Source: UBA668 sp038328705 (lineage in GTDB: Bacteria; Actinomycetota; Acidimicrobiia; Acidimicrobiales; Ilumatobacteraceae). Taken from it: DNA of 64,000 nucleotides. Made by a program: the position numbers and the translations under genes. Below are positions 9,064 to 16,306 of this stretch, piece after piece. Within the stretch, counting starts at the first letter, position 1, and each line of letters opens with the position of its first letter. The notes under the pieces were generated by a model that made no database searches, was not told the origin of the DNA, and was given only the letters and a program-made list of their open reading frames with translations. Location of the stretch: the NCBI GenBank assembly GCA_038328705.1, contig JBBQMG010000001.1:1-64000 (forward strand), in the 5' to 3' direction.

Positions 9064-9851
9064 TCGTCGCCTGCCTGAAGTGGGTCACCCACCCCGGGGA
9101 GCCACACGACGCCCGGTTCGCCGGCATGAGCCCCGCCGATCAATCGGCGTTGGAGTTCGCTCTGACCCAGGCGGCCGTCACGAGCGCCGAGGTCACGGTG
9201 GTGACGGTCGGGCCGCCGGCAGCGGAGTCGGTGCTCCGCGATGCAATCGCCTGCGGCGCGCACCACGCGATTCGTATCGACGCGCCGGCAGCGCTCACCA
9301 GTGCACAGGTGGCCGAGGCCATCTCCACCGCCGTGCCTTCGGCGCAGTGGGTCTGGTGCGGTGACTACTCGCTCGACCGCGGCACCGGCAGCGTGCCCGC
9401 ATTTCTCGCTGCCAGCCTCGGTGCGCAACAGGCATTGGGCGTCATCGCCATCGAGTCGTCCGGCGATGGTCACGTCACCGCCATGAGGCGCCTGGATGGA
9501 GGACGTCGCGAAGTGCTCGCCGTCAGCCCGCCGGCAGTCATCAGCGTCGAGGGCGCCACCGCTCACCTGCGCCGCGCCGGGTTGGGCGCGTTACGCGCAG
9601 CCACCCAGGTTCGGGTCGAGGTGCGCCAACCAGCTTCGACAGTTCACGTTGAAGACGCGATCATCCACCCCTATCGCCCTCGCGCCCGAGCGCTCGCCGC
9701 CCCACGCGGCGCCAACCCGCTCGACCGCTTGCGGGCGCTCACCGACGCCGGCGGCGCAGCCCCCGAACACGGCGAGTCAGTCGTACTGGAACCGGCCGAG
9801 GCCGCCGAGCGCATCGTCACTGCGCTGCGCAAATGGGGCTACCTAGAATGA
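9060..9851 (+). CDS. etfB: Electron transfer flavoprotein beta subunit (FixA/EtfB-like)
   Basis: A 263-residue protein that begins MIVACLKWVTHPGEP, the beta-strand start of EtfB/FixA, where KxVP is usual; here the residues are KWVTHP. It contains SALEFALTQA, equivalent to the helix before the AMP-binding region, and DRGTGSVPAFLAASLG, matching the conserved GTGxVPxxLAxxLG-like motif of the family. It pairs with the alpha subunit at 6495, although fixC and fixX lie between them, an order unlike the usual etfBA. The ATG overlaps fixX by 4 nt, and the stop overlaps the start of the TetR gene by 4 nt. The final 60 residues are Ala/Arg-rich and poorly conserved. Confidence 0.85.
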   Translation: MIVACLKWVTHPGEPHDARFAGMSPADQSALEFALTQAAVTSAEVTVVTVGPPAAESVLRDAIACGAHHAIRIDAPAALTSAQVAEAISTAVPSAQWVWCGDYSLDRGTGSVPAFLAASLGAQQALGVIAIESSGDGHVTAMRRLDGGRREVLAVSPPAVISVEGATAHLRRAGLGALRAATQVRVEVRQPASTVHVEDAIIHPYRPRARALAAPRGANPLDRLRALTDAGGAAPEHGESVVLEPAEAAERIVTALRKWGYLE

Positions 9852-10441
9852 ACTACACCCCGGTGGATCGCCTCGACGACGTGGGCAACGCGCTGCTCAA
9901 AGCCGCCGACACGCTGTTGGCCAGCGAAGGCGCCTCGGCACTGACCGTGCGCCGGATTGCCAATGTCGCCGGCATGAGCACGATGAACGTGTACTCACGT
10001 TTCGGCGGCAAGGACGGGGTGGTGGAGCACCTTTTTTCGCATGGCTTCGCGCTGCTCGCCGAGGCGATGAACGAGGTGCCCGAGACCGACGACCCGATGC
10101 TCGACCTCAGCATCTGTGGTGAGGCATATCGGCGATTCGCACTCGATCACGCCACCCTCTACGCAGTCATGTTCGACCGAGTGGTGGCCGACTACGTGCC
10201 CACACCCGAGGCTCAGGCCGCGGCGCTGGGCACGTTGCATCTGCTGGCTGCTCGACTGCAGCGCACCATGGATGCCGGCATCCTGCGACCCATGGATGCG
10301 ACTCAGGCATCGGCGATCGTGTGGAGTACGTGCCACGGCGTGATCAGCCTGCAGCTGAAGCATCAGCAGTTCACGTACGTCGATTGGCATCAGGTGTACC
10401 GAGACGCCACCGCCGCAGTCGTCCTGGGGCTGGCCCTGTGA
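9848..10441 (+). CDS. TetR family transcriptional regulator
   Basis: A 197-residue repressor-type regulator. The N-terminal helix-turn-helix covers about residues 10-55 (ALTVRRIANVAGMSTMNVYSR, then FGGKDGVVEHLF). The C-terminal ligand domain contains a WSTCHGVISL segment matching the TetR_C WHG-type domain. The start ATG overlaps the etfB stop, so it is co-transcribed with the redox genes it may control. It sits 13 nt before mftE. Mycofactocin loci often carry a TetR regulator (MftR), but this protein cannot be assigned to that subfamily by eye. The ligand is unknown. Confidence 0.88.
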   Translation: MNYTPVDRLDDVGNALLKAADTLLASEGASALTVRRIANVAGMSTMNVYSRFGGKDGVVEHLFSHGFALLAEAMNEVPETDDPMLDLSICGEAYRRFALDHATLYAVMFDRVVADYVPTPEAQAAALGTLHLLAARLQRTMDAGILRPMDATQASAIVWSTCHGVISLQLKHQQFTYVDWHQVYRDATAAVVLGLAL

Positions 10442-10454
10442 GCTGCGGCGACCG

Positions 10455-11141
10455 ATGACCAAGTACCTCGGACGCACAACCTGGAGCGACCACTGGAAGC
10501 CCACTCGGCGCCCGCTGCTGGTGGTGCCGATCGGCGCCTGTGAGCAGCACGGTCCGCACCTCCCGTTGGACACCGACACACGGATCGCAGTCGCCCTCGC
10601 GGAAAGTCTGGCCGACAAGTTCGACGAGGGCGACCTGCTGGTGGCGCCGTCGCTCACGATCACGTCCAGCGGCGAGCACGCGTCGTTCCCCGGCACGCTG
10701 TCCATCGGCGCCGAGGTCATGGAACAGGTGATCGTCGAGTTGGTGCGCAGCGCCGATTGGAGCGCAGGCGTCGTGTTGGTCAATGGCCACGGTGGCAACA
10801 GGCTGCCTGTCGAACGCGCCGTGCGCACGCTCCTCGAGGAACAGCGTCGAGTGTTCCCCTGGTGGCCGAAGATCGCCGGTGGCGATGCGCACGCTGGCGA
10901 CACCGAAACCTCCATCATGCTCGCGCTCGCACCCGACCTTGTGCGGATGCACCGCGCCGAGGTGGGCAACACCGAGCCACTGGCCGACCTGCTCGAGGAG
11001 ATGTTGGAAGGGGGCGTACGGGCCGTCAGCGAGAACGGCGTCTTGGGCGACCCGCGCCACGCATCCGCTTCCCATGGCCGAAACCTGATGACCCGCCTCA
11101 ACATCGACCTCGTCGCGGCCGTCGACGAGTGGTGGGACTAG
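10455..11141 (+). CDS. mftE: Mycofactocin-type creatininase peptidase MftE
   Basis: A 228-residue creatininase-family metallopeptidase. In mycofactocin biosynthesis MftE cleaves the MftC-modified MftA peptide to release the Val-Tyr-derived AHDP core. Metal-binding residues are visible in GACEQHGPHLPLDTDT (Glu, His, Asp) and in the VNGHGGN loop; a third ligand set is in GGDAHAGDTETS. The length fits MftE. It ends directly against mftF (the stop TAG is followed by the GTG start), which strongly supports the mycofactocin assignment over a generic creatinine amidohydrolase. The precursor gene mftA and mftB, mftC and mftD are not in the window, so the pathway must be completed elsewhere or is incomplete. 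Confidence 0.88.
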   Translation: MTKYLGRTTWSDHWKPTRRPLLVVPIGACEQHGPHLPLDTDTRIAVALAESLADKFDEGDLLVAPSLTITSSGEHASFPGTLSIGAEVMEQVIVELVRSADWSAGVVLVNGHGGNRLPVERAVRTLLEEQRRVFPWWPKIAGGDAHAGDTETSIMLALAPDLVRMHRAEVGNTEPLADLLEEMLEGGVRAVSENGVLGDPRHASASHGRNLMTRLNIDLVAAVDEWWD

Positions 11142-12527
11142 GTGCCGGGGATCCGCTACCGCGTTGATTCGTCGTGGCGTCGGCCAGGCGACGGACGGGT
11201 GTTGATCGCCGGCTCTCCACTCCGGCTTTTCCGACTCTCCACCGGCGGCGCGCAGGTGGTGGCGATGGCGGAGGTTGGCGAAGAGCCCGACACCGCGCCG
11301 GTACACCAACTGCTCGATCGCTTCGTCGACGCCGGGGCACTGCATCCGCTGCACGACCGCAGCCCGTTCACCGCCGCACACGTCACCGTCGTCATTCCTG
11401 CGTATGGTCAACTGCCGTGCAACCTGCCCGCTGGCGTGCAGGTCATCGTGGTCGACGACGCGTCGCCCGTTCCGCTCACGCTCGACGCGCACTCCGACGA
11501 CGCTCACCATGTCATGCCTGGACTGCGGCAAACCGTGCTTCGGCATGACGTGAACCAGGGGCCGGCCGCCGCTCGGAACACCGGCCTTGCGGAGGTGACC
11601 ACTCCGCTGGTCGCATTCGTGGACACCGACGTACAACTGCCCGACGGCTGGCTGGAGCCATTGCTCTCTCAATTCGCCGACGAGCGAGTGGCACTCGTAG
11701 CCCCACGCGTCGCCGGGGCGCCCGGCGACACTTGGCTGGCCGGGTACGAGCAACGGAACAGCCCACTGGACCTGGGGCCCGAGCCGGCGCGCATCGCGGC
11801 CGGCACGCGAGTCAGCTACGTGCCGGCCGCCGCCATGGTCTGGCGCACCCACGTGCTGCGCGAGCTTGGTGGCTTCGACGAAGCGATGCGACTGGGCGAG
11901 GACGTCGACCTCGTATGGCGCTGCGCGGCAGGCGGCCACCGCAGCCGCTACGAGCCGACGTCGGTGGTGTACCACCAAGCGCGCTCGACGGCGAAGGCGC
12001 TGTTGCGTCAACGATTCGGCTATGGCCGCTCGGCGGCAACACTGGCTCGCCGCCATCCCAAGGCGTTGGCACCAGTGCGGATGAGCGGCTGGAGCGCGCT
12101 CTCCTGGCTACTGCTCGCCGCACGTCGTCCGCTGCTGGCCATCGGGGTAGCCGGCGGCACCACCATCGCGCTGCAGCGCAAACTCACCGACGTACCGCCG
12201 CGGGAATCGGCGCGTCTCGCCGGCCTTGGCCACCTGGCTGCCGGGCGCCAGTTCGCGAAGGCGATCACCCGCGTGTGGTGGCCACTTGCGATCGCGGCGG
12301 CCGTCGTGAATCGCCGCGCAAGGGCGGTAGTTGTCGCGGCACTCGTCGGCCCGGCACTGATCGATGCCGTTCGTGCGAAGTCGCCACGACCGCTGACCGA
12401 CGCACCCTTCGCAACGGTGGACCAGATGGCCTACGGCGCCGGCGTGTGGGCAGGTGTGCTGGCGGAGCGCGAATTCAGGCCGTTGTGGCCCGAGCTCACG
12501 AACTGGCCGCCGCGAAGCGGCGGCTGA
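11142..12527 (+). CDS. mftF: Mycofactocin glycosyltransferase MftF
   Basis: A 461-residue family 2 glycosyltransferase matching MftF, which adds beta-1,4-glucose units to mycofactocin. After an N-terminal region of about 80 residues characteristic of MftF, the GT-A fold starts with VVIPAYGQ and VIVVDDASP. The metal-binding acidic motif is VDTDVQLPDGW, and the acceptor-side motif is GEDVDLVWR. The C-terminal 150 residues hold hydrophobic segments, probably membrane-associated. The start is a GTG immediately after the mftE stop, so expression is coupled. The 3' end overlaps the convergent DUF4395 gene by 32 nt. Confidence 0.88.
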   Translation: MPGIRYRVDSSWRRPGDGRVLIAGSPLRLFRLSTGGAQVVAMAEVGEEPDTAPVHQLLDRFVDAGALHPLHDRSPFTAAHVTVVIPAYGQLPCNLPAGVQVIVVDDASPVPLTLDAHSDDAHHVMPGLRQTVLRHDVNQGPAAARNTGLAEVTTPLVAFVDTDVQLPDGWLEPLLSQFADERVALVAPRVAGAPGDTWLAGYEQRNSPLDLGPEPARIAAGTRVSYVPAAAMVWRTHVLRELGGFDEAMRLGEDVDLVWRCAAGGHRSRYEPTSVVYHQARSTAKALLRQRFGYGRSAATLARRHPKALAPVRMSGWSALSWLLLAARRPLLAIGVAGGTTIALQRKLTDVPPRESARLAGLGHLAAGRQFAKAITRVWWPLAIAAAVVNRRARAVVVAALVGPALIDAVRAKSPRPLTDAPFATVDQMAYGAGVWAGVLAEREFRPLWPELTNWPPRSGG

Positions 12528-12993
12528 GGTCGTTGCAGTCCTCGCAGATGTCGGCGGGGATCAGGCCCCACCGCATCAGCCGGTTGAACACCATGCAGCC
12601 GAGGCAGAACGCAAACGCCGACTCGAGCGTGGCAGCCAACACCAACGCCGTGATGAGCCCGGCGCTGACCATTGCGGAGCCGAATGCGGTGGCCAGCAAT
12701 GCACCGCCACTGAAGGCCAACCCGACGCCCTGCGCGAAACGCTTCGGCGGGCCGGCGACCAACTGGTGCTCGACATGGAGCCGCGGGGTGACCACGCGAG
12801 TGACGAACTGGCCGAGCGGGCTGAACCGTGGGCCACTGAGCACCCGAGCCAGAAAGCCGTAGGCGAGCGGCAACAGCAGCCACCATTGGCGGAACACGAG
12901 GTACGCCACTCCCTGCGCGACGACCCCGGCAGCGACCAGACGTGCCGAGGTTTCGTTGACCGGGTTGGGGAACTCGAACAGACGCGAACGCAC
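12496..12993 (-). CDS. DUF4395 family membrane protein
   Basis: A 165-residue predicted inner-membrane protein with about four hydrophobic segments (near residues 18-45, 95-110 and 108-135). The DUF4395 hallmarks are an FPNPVNE start, a PRFSPLGQFV segment and a FCLGCMVFNRLMRWG motif near the end. The Cys pairs (FCLGC, then CEDC at the C-terminus) could be redox-active or metal-binding. In other actinobacteria DUF4395 proteins are often found near thioredoxin- or rhodanese-like genes, but none is adjacent here. Function unknown. It starts with GTG and converges on mftF with a 32-nt overlap. Confidence 0.8.
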   Translation of the reverse strand: MRSRLFEFPNPVNETSARLVAAGVVAQGVAYLVFRQWWLLLPLAYGFLARVLSGPRFSPLGQFVTRVVTPRLHVEHQLVAGPPKRFAQGVGLAFSGGALLATAFGSAMVSAGLITALVLAATLESAFAFCLGCMVFNRLMRWGLIPADICEDCNDLSRRFAAASS

Positions 12994-13054
12994 ACCGCGA
13001 TGTTAGACCGACAAATCTGATCAGACAACTCAGGATTAGCCCTACCCCAAACAC

Positions 13055-13137
13055 TGGGCGCGAAACACGGACAAGGTTGTCTGCTCGGCGCGCCCGTGGG
13101 GCTGGAGGGCGACAAAGGTGGCTGTGTTTCGCGCCCA
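13055..13137. repeat. 14-bp perfect inverted repeat in the gap before the alanine-racemase-like gene
   Basis: TGGGCGCGAAACAC (13055-13068) and GTGTTTCGCGCCCA (13124-13137) are exact reverse complements separated by 55 nt. The element lies in the divergent gap of about 230 nt (12994-13220) between the DUF4395 and alanine-racemase-like genes, where no convincing ORF exists. It could be a long hairpin in RNA, a pair of regulator half-sites or a small mobile element. A similarly built repeat with different arms is at 45152-45199. Confidence 0.55.
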
Positions 13138-13220
13138 ACCGTTGGGTCTCGGCGGCCTCGGCGGCCGCGTCGGCTGGGCTACCCACGTTGCGAGGGGCCC
13201 GGGGCTACCGTGGCGGGCGC

Positions 13221-14168
13221 ATGACTGTTCGCCTGACCGTTGATCGCGCCGCCTGGGCTTCGCACGTACAGACCGTTGCCGACACCTATGGCGAAGGGCT
13301 CATCGCCGTGGTCAAAGGAAACGGATACGGCTTCACCAGGCCGGTGCTCCACAGCATCGCGGCGGCCAACGACGCCCGCTTCGTCTGCGTGGGCACCGTC
13401 CACGAGCTTGCTGACGTTCCTGCGGAGCTCACCGCTGTGGTGCTGACGCCGACGCTGACTTCGCCACCCGACGCACGAGCAGTTCTGACGGTGGGCAGTG
13501 TCGACCACGTGCGTGCGCTGGACGGATGGGCAGGCAGCGTGATGGTCAAGCTGGCCAGCAGCATGCGTCGCTACGGCGCCGCCCCCTCGGAGCTGGCTGG
13601 ACTGCTGGCCGCAATCGATGCCAACGGGTTGCAGGTCACCGGCTTTGGGTTGCATCTGCCGCTGCAGGGCGACGACGAAGCTCGCCGTGCCGAGATCGAG
13701 CAGTGGCTGCCGGCGGTGCCATCAGGGTCACCGTTGTGGGTCAGCCACCTCAGCGCAAGTTCGTTCCACCGGCTCTGCGCCGCGCACCCGGCTCGCCAGT
13801 TCCGCATCCGCGTCGGCACCGCACTCTGGCACGGCATCCCCCGCGCCGGCTTCCTGCGCCTCACCGCCGACGTGCTGCAGACCTGGCAGGTACACGCCGG
13901 CGAGACGGCCGGCTATCACCTCACACCGGTGCCCGTCGACGGCACGCTCGTTGCAATCGGCGCCGGCTCCACTCACGGCATCTCGCCAATAGGGGATCTG
14001 AGCCCGTTTCACTTTCAGCGCCAGCGGTTGGCGTTGTTGGAACGACTGCACATGCACACCTCGTTGGCAGTCGTCCCAGTGGGCCAGCCGTGCCCGAAAG
14101 TCGGCGTCTGGGTCGATGTGCAACGCCCACTGATCAACACCGCGGTGGACGAATTGCTGTGGACCTGA
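13221..14168 (+). CDS. Alanine racemase N-terminal-domain protein (PLP-dependent, short)
   Basis: A 315-residue protein with the fold III PLP barrel of alanine racemases. The PLP-lysine motif is IAVVKGNGYGF with Lys at about residue 32, and MVKLASSMRRYG corresponds to the barrel strand with the conserved Arg. It is shorter than typical Alr (about 360-380), and the usual C-terminal beta domain with its catalytic Tyr is not clearly recognisable. The activity may therefore not be alanine racemisation. Similar short forms accompany peptidoglycan-precursor FemX/MurJ-type genes in actinobacteria. The ATG at 13221 is chosen because residues upstream of it are low-complexity and no family similarity is visible there. 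It overlaps the next gene by 10 nt. Confidence 0.75.
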   Translation: MTVRLTVDRAAWASHVQTVADTYGEGLIAVVKGNGYGFTRPVLHSIAAANDARFVCVGTVHELADVPAELTAVVLTPTLTSPPDARAVLTVGSVDHVRALDGWAGSVMVKLASSMRRYGAAPSELAGLLAAIDANGLQVTGFGLHLPLQGDDEARRAEIEQWLPAVPSGSPLWVSHLSASSFHRLCAAHPARQFRIRVGTALWHGIPRAGFLRLTADVLQTWQVHAGETAGYHLTPVPVDGTLVAIGAGSTHGISPIGDLSPFHFQRQRLALLERLHMHTSLAVVPVGQPCPKVGVWVDVQRPLINTAVDELLWT

Positions 14169-15286
14169 GACCCACGACGCCGACTGCAATCGCACCCGCG
14201 GCGACGAAGCGCTACATCGAGCTCGACGTCATCCGTGCCGTGGCGCTCATCGGAGTGTGCGTCATGAACTACCACGGCTACCTCATCCTCGACGGCGCCA
14301 AGTATCCGCCGACCAACTTCGTCGAGCGGATCTTCGACCCGTGGAACGGGCCGCTCTCCACTCGCTTTGCAGCAACATTCGTCACCGTCGCCGGAATGGG
14401 CGTCACGTTGCTGACCCGGCGCAGCCGGACCAGCGGTGACCCGCGTGCGATCAGCGCCGACCGCTGGACACTCATTCGCCGCGGTGTGCTGCTGTACGCA
14501 TTCGGCTTCGTCCTGAACTGGGTGTGGAACGGCACCATCCTGTTCTTCTACGGCGCCTTCTTCATCGCCGGTGCGATGCTGTTCCACTTACGCAGTCGAT
14601 GGTTGCTGTCCATCGGCACCGGCGCTGTGGCCGTCGCCGCCAGCATCCAGTGGTGGGCACTCAACCAGCGAAGCAATGGGCATCACACATGGTGGCTGCT
14701 CAATGCCGACGGCGCGACCAATCGTTCTCCGCGCGACCTGCTGCTGGATACCTTCGTGCGCGGCACCCATCCGCTACTGCCATGGCTGGTGTTCTTGTGC
14801 ATGGGCATGGTGCTGGGCCGACTCATGCCGTTCAGCGAGCGGCGGCGGACCGCACTCGCCACGGCCGGTTCGGCGTGCATCGCAATCGGCTACCTGGCCC
14901 ACGACTCGGTTGCGTGGCACCCGCTCCTGTCGTCAACTGATCCGTTCGATCGCGGCGTACTTTTTTCACTCACCGCGGTTGGTTGGTCGCTTTTAGCTGT
15001 CAGTCTTGTCGGCTGGGTGGCCGACGAGACTGCCCACTCTGGCGTGACCAGGGTGCTGGCCGACACCGGGCGCACGACGCTGACGTTGTACGTCGGCCAT
15101 GTGCTGGTCTACAACCTGCTGGTTCACTGGCTGGAGTGGGTGCGGCCGGGAGCGCTCGGCACCGCGCTGCTCTTCGCCACCATCTACTGGCTGTGTGCTG
15201 TCGCGGTGGCCACGATGATCCAACGACGGGTCGGCATCGGGCCGCTCGAATGGGTCTACCGAAAGTTCAGCAGCACCCAGCCATAG
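14159..15286 (+). CDS. Multi-pass membrane acyltransferase-like protein (DUF1624/DUF418 type)
   Basis: About 375 residues with eight to ten predicted membrane helices. The start RYIELDVIRAVALIGVCVMNYHGY matches the IDxLRGxAxxGV-like opening of the DUF1624/DUF418 membrane acyltransferase families. A late TGRTTLTLYVGHVLVYNLL segment matches the conserved S/T-L-T-xYxxH motif, whose His is proposed to be catalytic. Such proteins transfer acyl groups to envelope glycans or related substrates. The probable start is GTG 14159, overlapping the preceding gene by 10 nt; the two genes probably form an envelope-precursor operon (inference). The stop codon abuts a 16-nt tandem repeat array. Confidence 0.72.
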   Translation: MDLRPTTPTAIAPAATKRYIELDVIRAVALIGVCVMNYHGYLILDGAKYPPTNFVERIFDPWNGPLSTRFAATFVTVAGMGVTLLTRRSRTSGDPRAISADRWTLIRRGVLLYAFGFVLNWVWNGTILFFYGAFFIAGAMLFHLRSRWLLSIGTGAVAVAASIQWWALNQRSNGHHTWWLLNADGATNRSPRDLLLDTFVRGTHPLLPWLVFLCMGMVLGRLMPFSERRRTALATAGSACIAIGYLAHDSVAWHPLLSSTDPFDRGVLFSLTAVGWSLLAVSLVGWVADETAHSGVTRVLADTGRTTLTLYVGHVLVYNLLVHWLEWVRPGALGTALLFATIYWLCAVAVATMIQRRVGIGPLEWVYRKFSSTQP

Positions 15287-15345
15287 CGAGGACTACGACA
15301 GCGACGACTACGACAAGCGAGGACTACGACAAGCGAGGACTACAG
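15286..15345. repeat. 16-nt tandem repeat array linking two convergent stop codons
   Basis: About 3.8 copies of gcgaggactacgacaa at 15286-15300, 15301-15316, 15317-15332 and 15333-15345; the second copy has one substitution and the first lacks one base. The array begins on the last base of the acyltransferase-like gene and ends inside the stop region of the convergent metallopeptidase. It leaves no other sequence between the two genes. Copy number probably varies between strains by slippage. Confidence 0.85.
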
Positions 15346-16263
15346 CACGTCCTTGAACGTGTCGCACGTGGTTGGGTCCTGGGTGTTGAAGCCGGTCATG
15401 AACCAGGTCTTGCGCTGCTCGGCTGAGCCATGCGTCCAGCTCTCGGGGTCGATGCGGCCCTGAGTGCGTTGCTGGATGCGGTCGTCACCCACACCCTCGG
15501 CAGCGATGATGGCTTCTTGGATCTCCTGTGCGTTGTCCAGCAGGCCGCGAGTATTCGCGTCGCCGACCCAGGCTCCGGCAAAGCAATCCGCCTGCAGCTC
15601 CAATGCCACTGAATACTGATTGGCGCGACCGGGGTCGTTCTGTGACGCCTGCTGCGCCTGCGCGTTGGTACCCAGCAGGTTCTGAACGTGGTGGCCGTAC
15701 TCGTGAGCGAGGATGTACTGCTCGGCCAAGTCGCTGGTGGTGCCGATCAGCTGGTTCTCCAGCTGCTGCAGGAACTCCAGATCGATATACACCAGGTGAT
15801 CGGCCGGGCAGTAGAACGGCCCGGTCTCGCTGCTGGCCTGGCCGCATTCGGTGCTGACCCCACCGGTGAACCACACGGTCTCGGTGACCTCGTAGTTCGT
15901 GTTGAAGAACTGTGGCAGCGCCCGGGACCAATAGTCCTGCACGTCGTTGGTGACACCGCAAACGATCTGCTCCAGTTCGGTGACACAACCCGCTGTGCTG
16001 GAACCCGTGGATTGCGCGGGCAGCGTGGCTGCTTGCGTCGATCCGCCGGCGCCCAACAACTTGGGCAGGAAGACGGCTGCCAGCAGCACGAGAATGCCGA
16101 TCAGACCACCACCGGCCTTGAGGCCGCCCGGAAGACCGGGCATACCACCGCCGCCGCCACCCATGCCCGGAATCTGGAAAGGAAAGCCACCGCCGCCACC
16201 CCCGCCGCCCTGACCCCGCCGGTCATCGATGTGTGACGAATCTGTACTGCGGATCTTTGTCAT
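15340..16263 (-). CDS. Neutral zinc metallopeptidase, YpfJ-like (membrane-anchored)
   Basis: A 307-residue protein of the putative neutral zinc metallopeptidase family (YpfJ type). After a Gly-rich N-terminus (repeated Gly, FPFQIPGMG) there is one membrane helix at about residues 52-70 (LIGILVLLAAVFLPKLLGA). The extracytoplasmic catalytic domain follows, with zinc motif HEYGHH in ILAHEYGHHVQNLLG, a preceding conserved FYCPADHLVYIDLEF and a later ELQADCFAGAW supplying the third ligand. The C-terminal GSAEQRKTWFMTGF is also typical. Physiological substrates are unknown. It lies 43 nt downstream of the ROK kinase gene, on the same strand. Confidence 0.88.
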   Translation of the reverse strand: MTKIRSTDSSHIDDRRGQGGGGGGGGFPFQIPGMGGGGGGMPGLPGGLKAGGGLIGILVLLAAVFLPKLLGAGGSTQAATLPAQSTGSSTAGCVTELEQIVCGVTNDVQDYWSRALPQFFNTNYEVTETVWFTGGVSTECGQASSETGPFYCPADHLVYIDLEFLQQLENQLIGTTSDLAEQYILAHEYGHHVQNLLGTNAQAQQASQNDPGRANQYSVALELQADCFAGAWVGDANTRGLLDNAQEIQEAIIAAEGVGDDRIQQRTQGRIDPESWTHGSAEQRKTWFMTGFNTQDPTTCDTFKDVL

Positions 16264-16306
16264 GAGGGCCGTTCTACCCGAAATTGCGGCCGACCAAACG
16301 CCGGTG

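Noticed and set aside
10371..12056. A 561-codon minus-strand frame opposite tetR, mftE and mftF
   Set aside because: It shows no domain and its composition (Arg/Gln/His-rich) is typical of antisense reading in GC-rich DNA.
13077..13220. An N-terminal extension of the alanine-racemase-like protein
   Set aside because: The added 48 residues are low-complexity Arg/Ala and would span the inverted repeat; the ATG at 13221 begins at the conserved fold.
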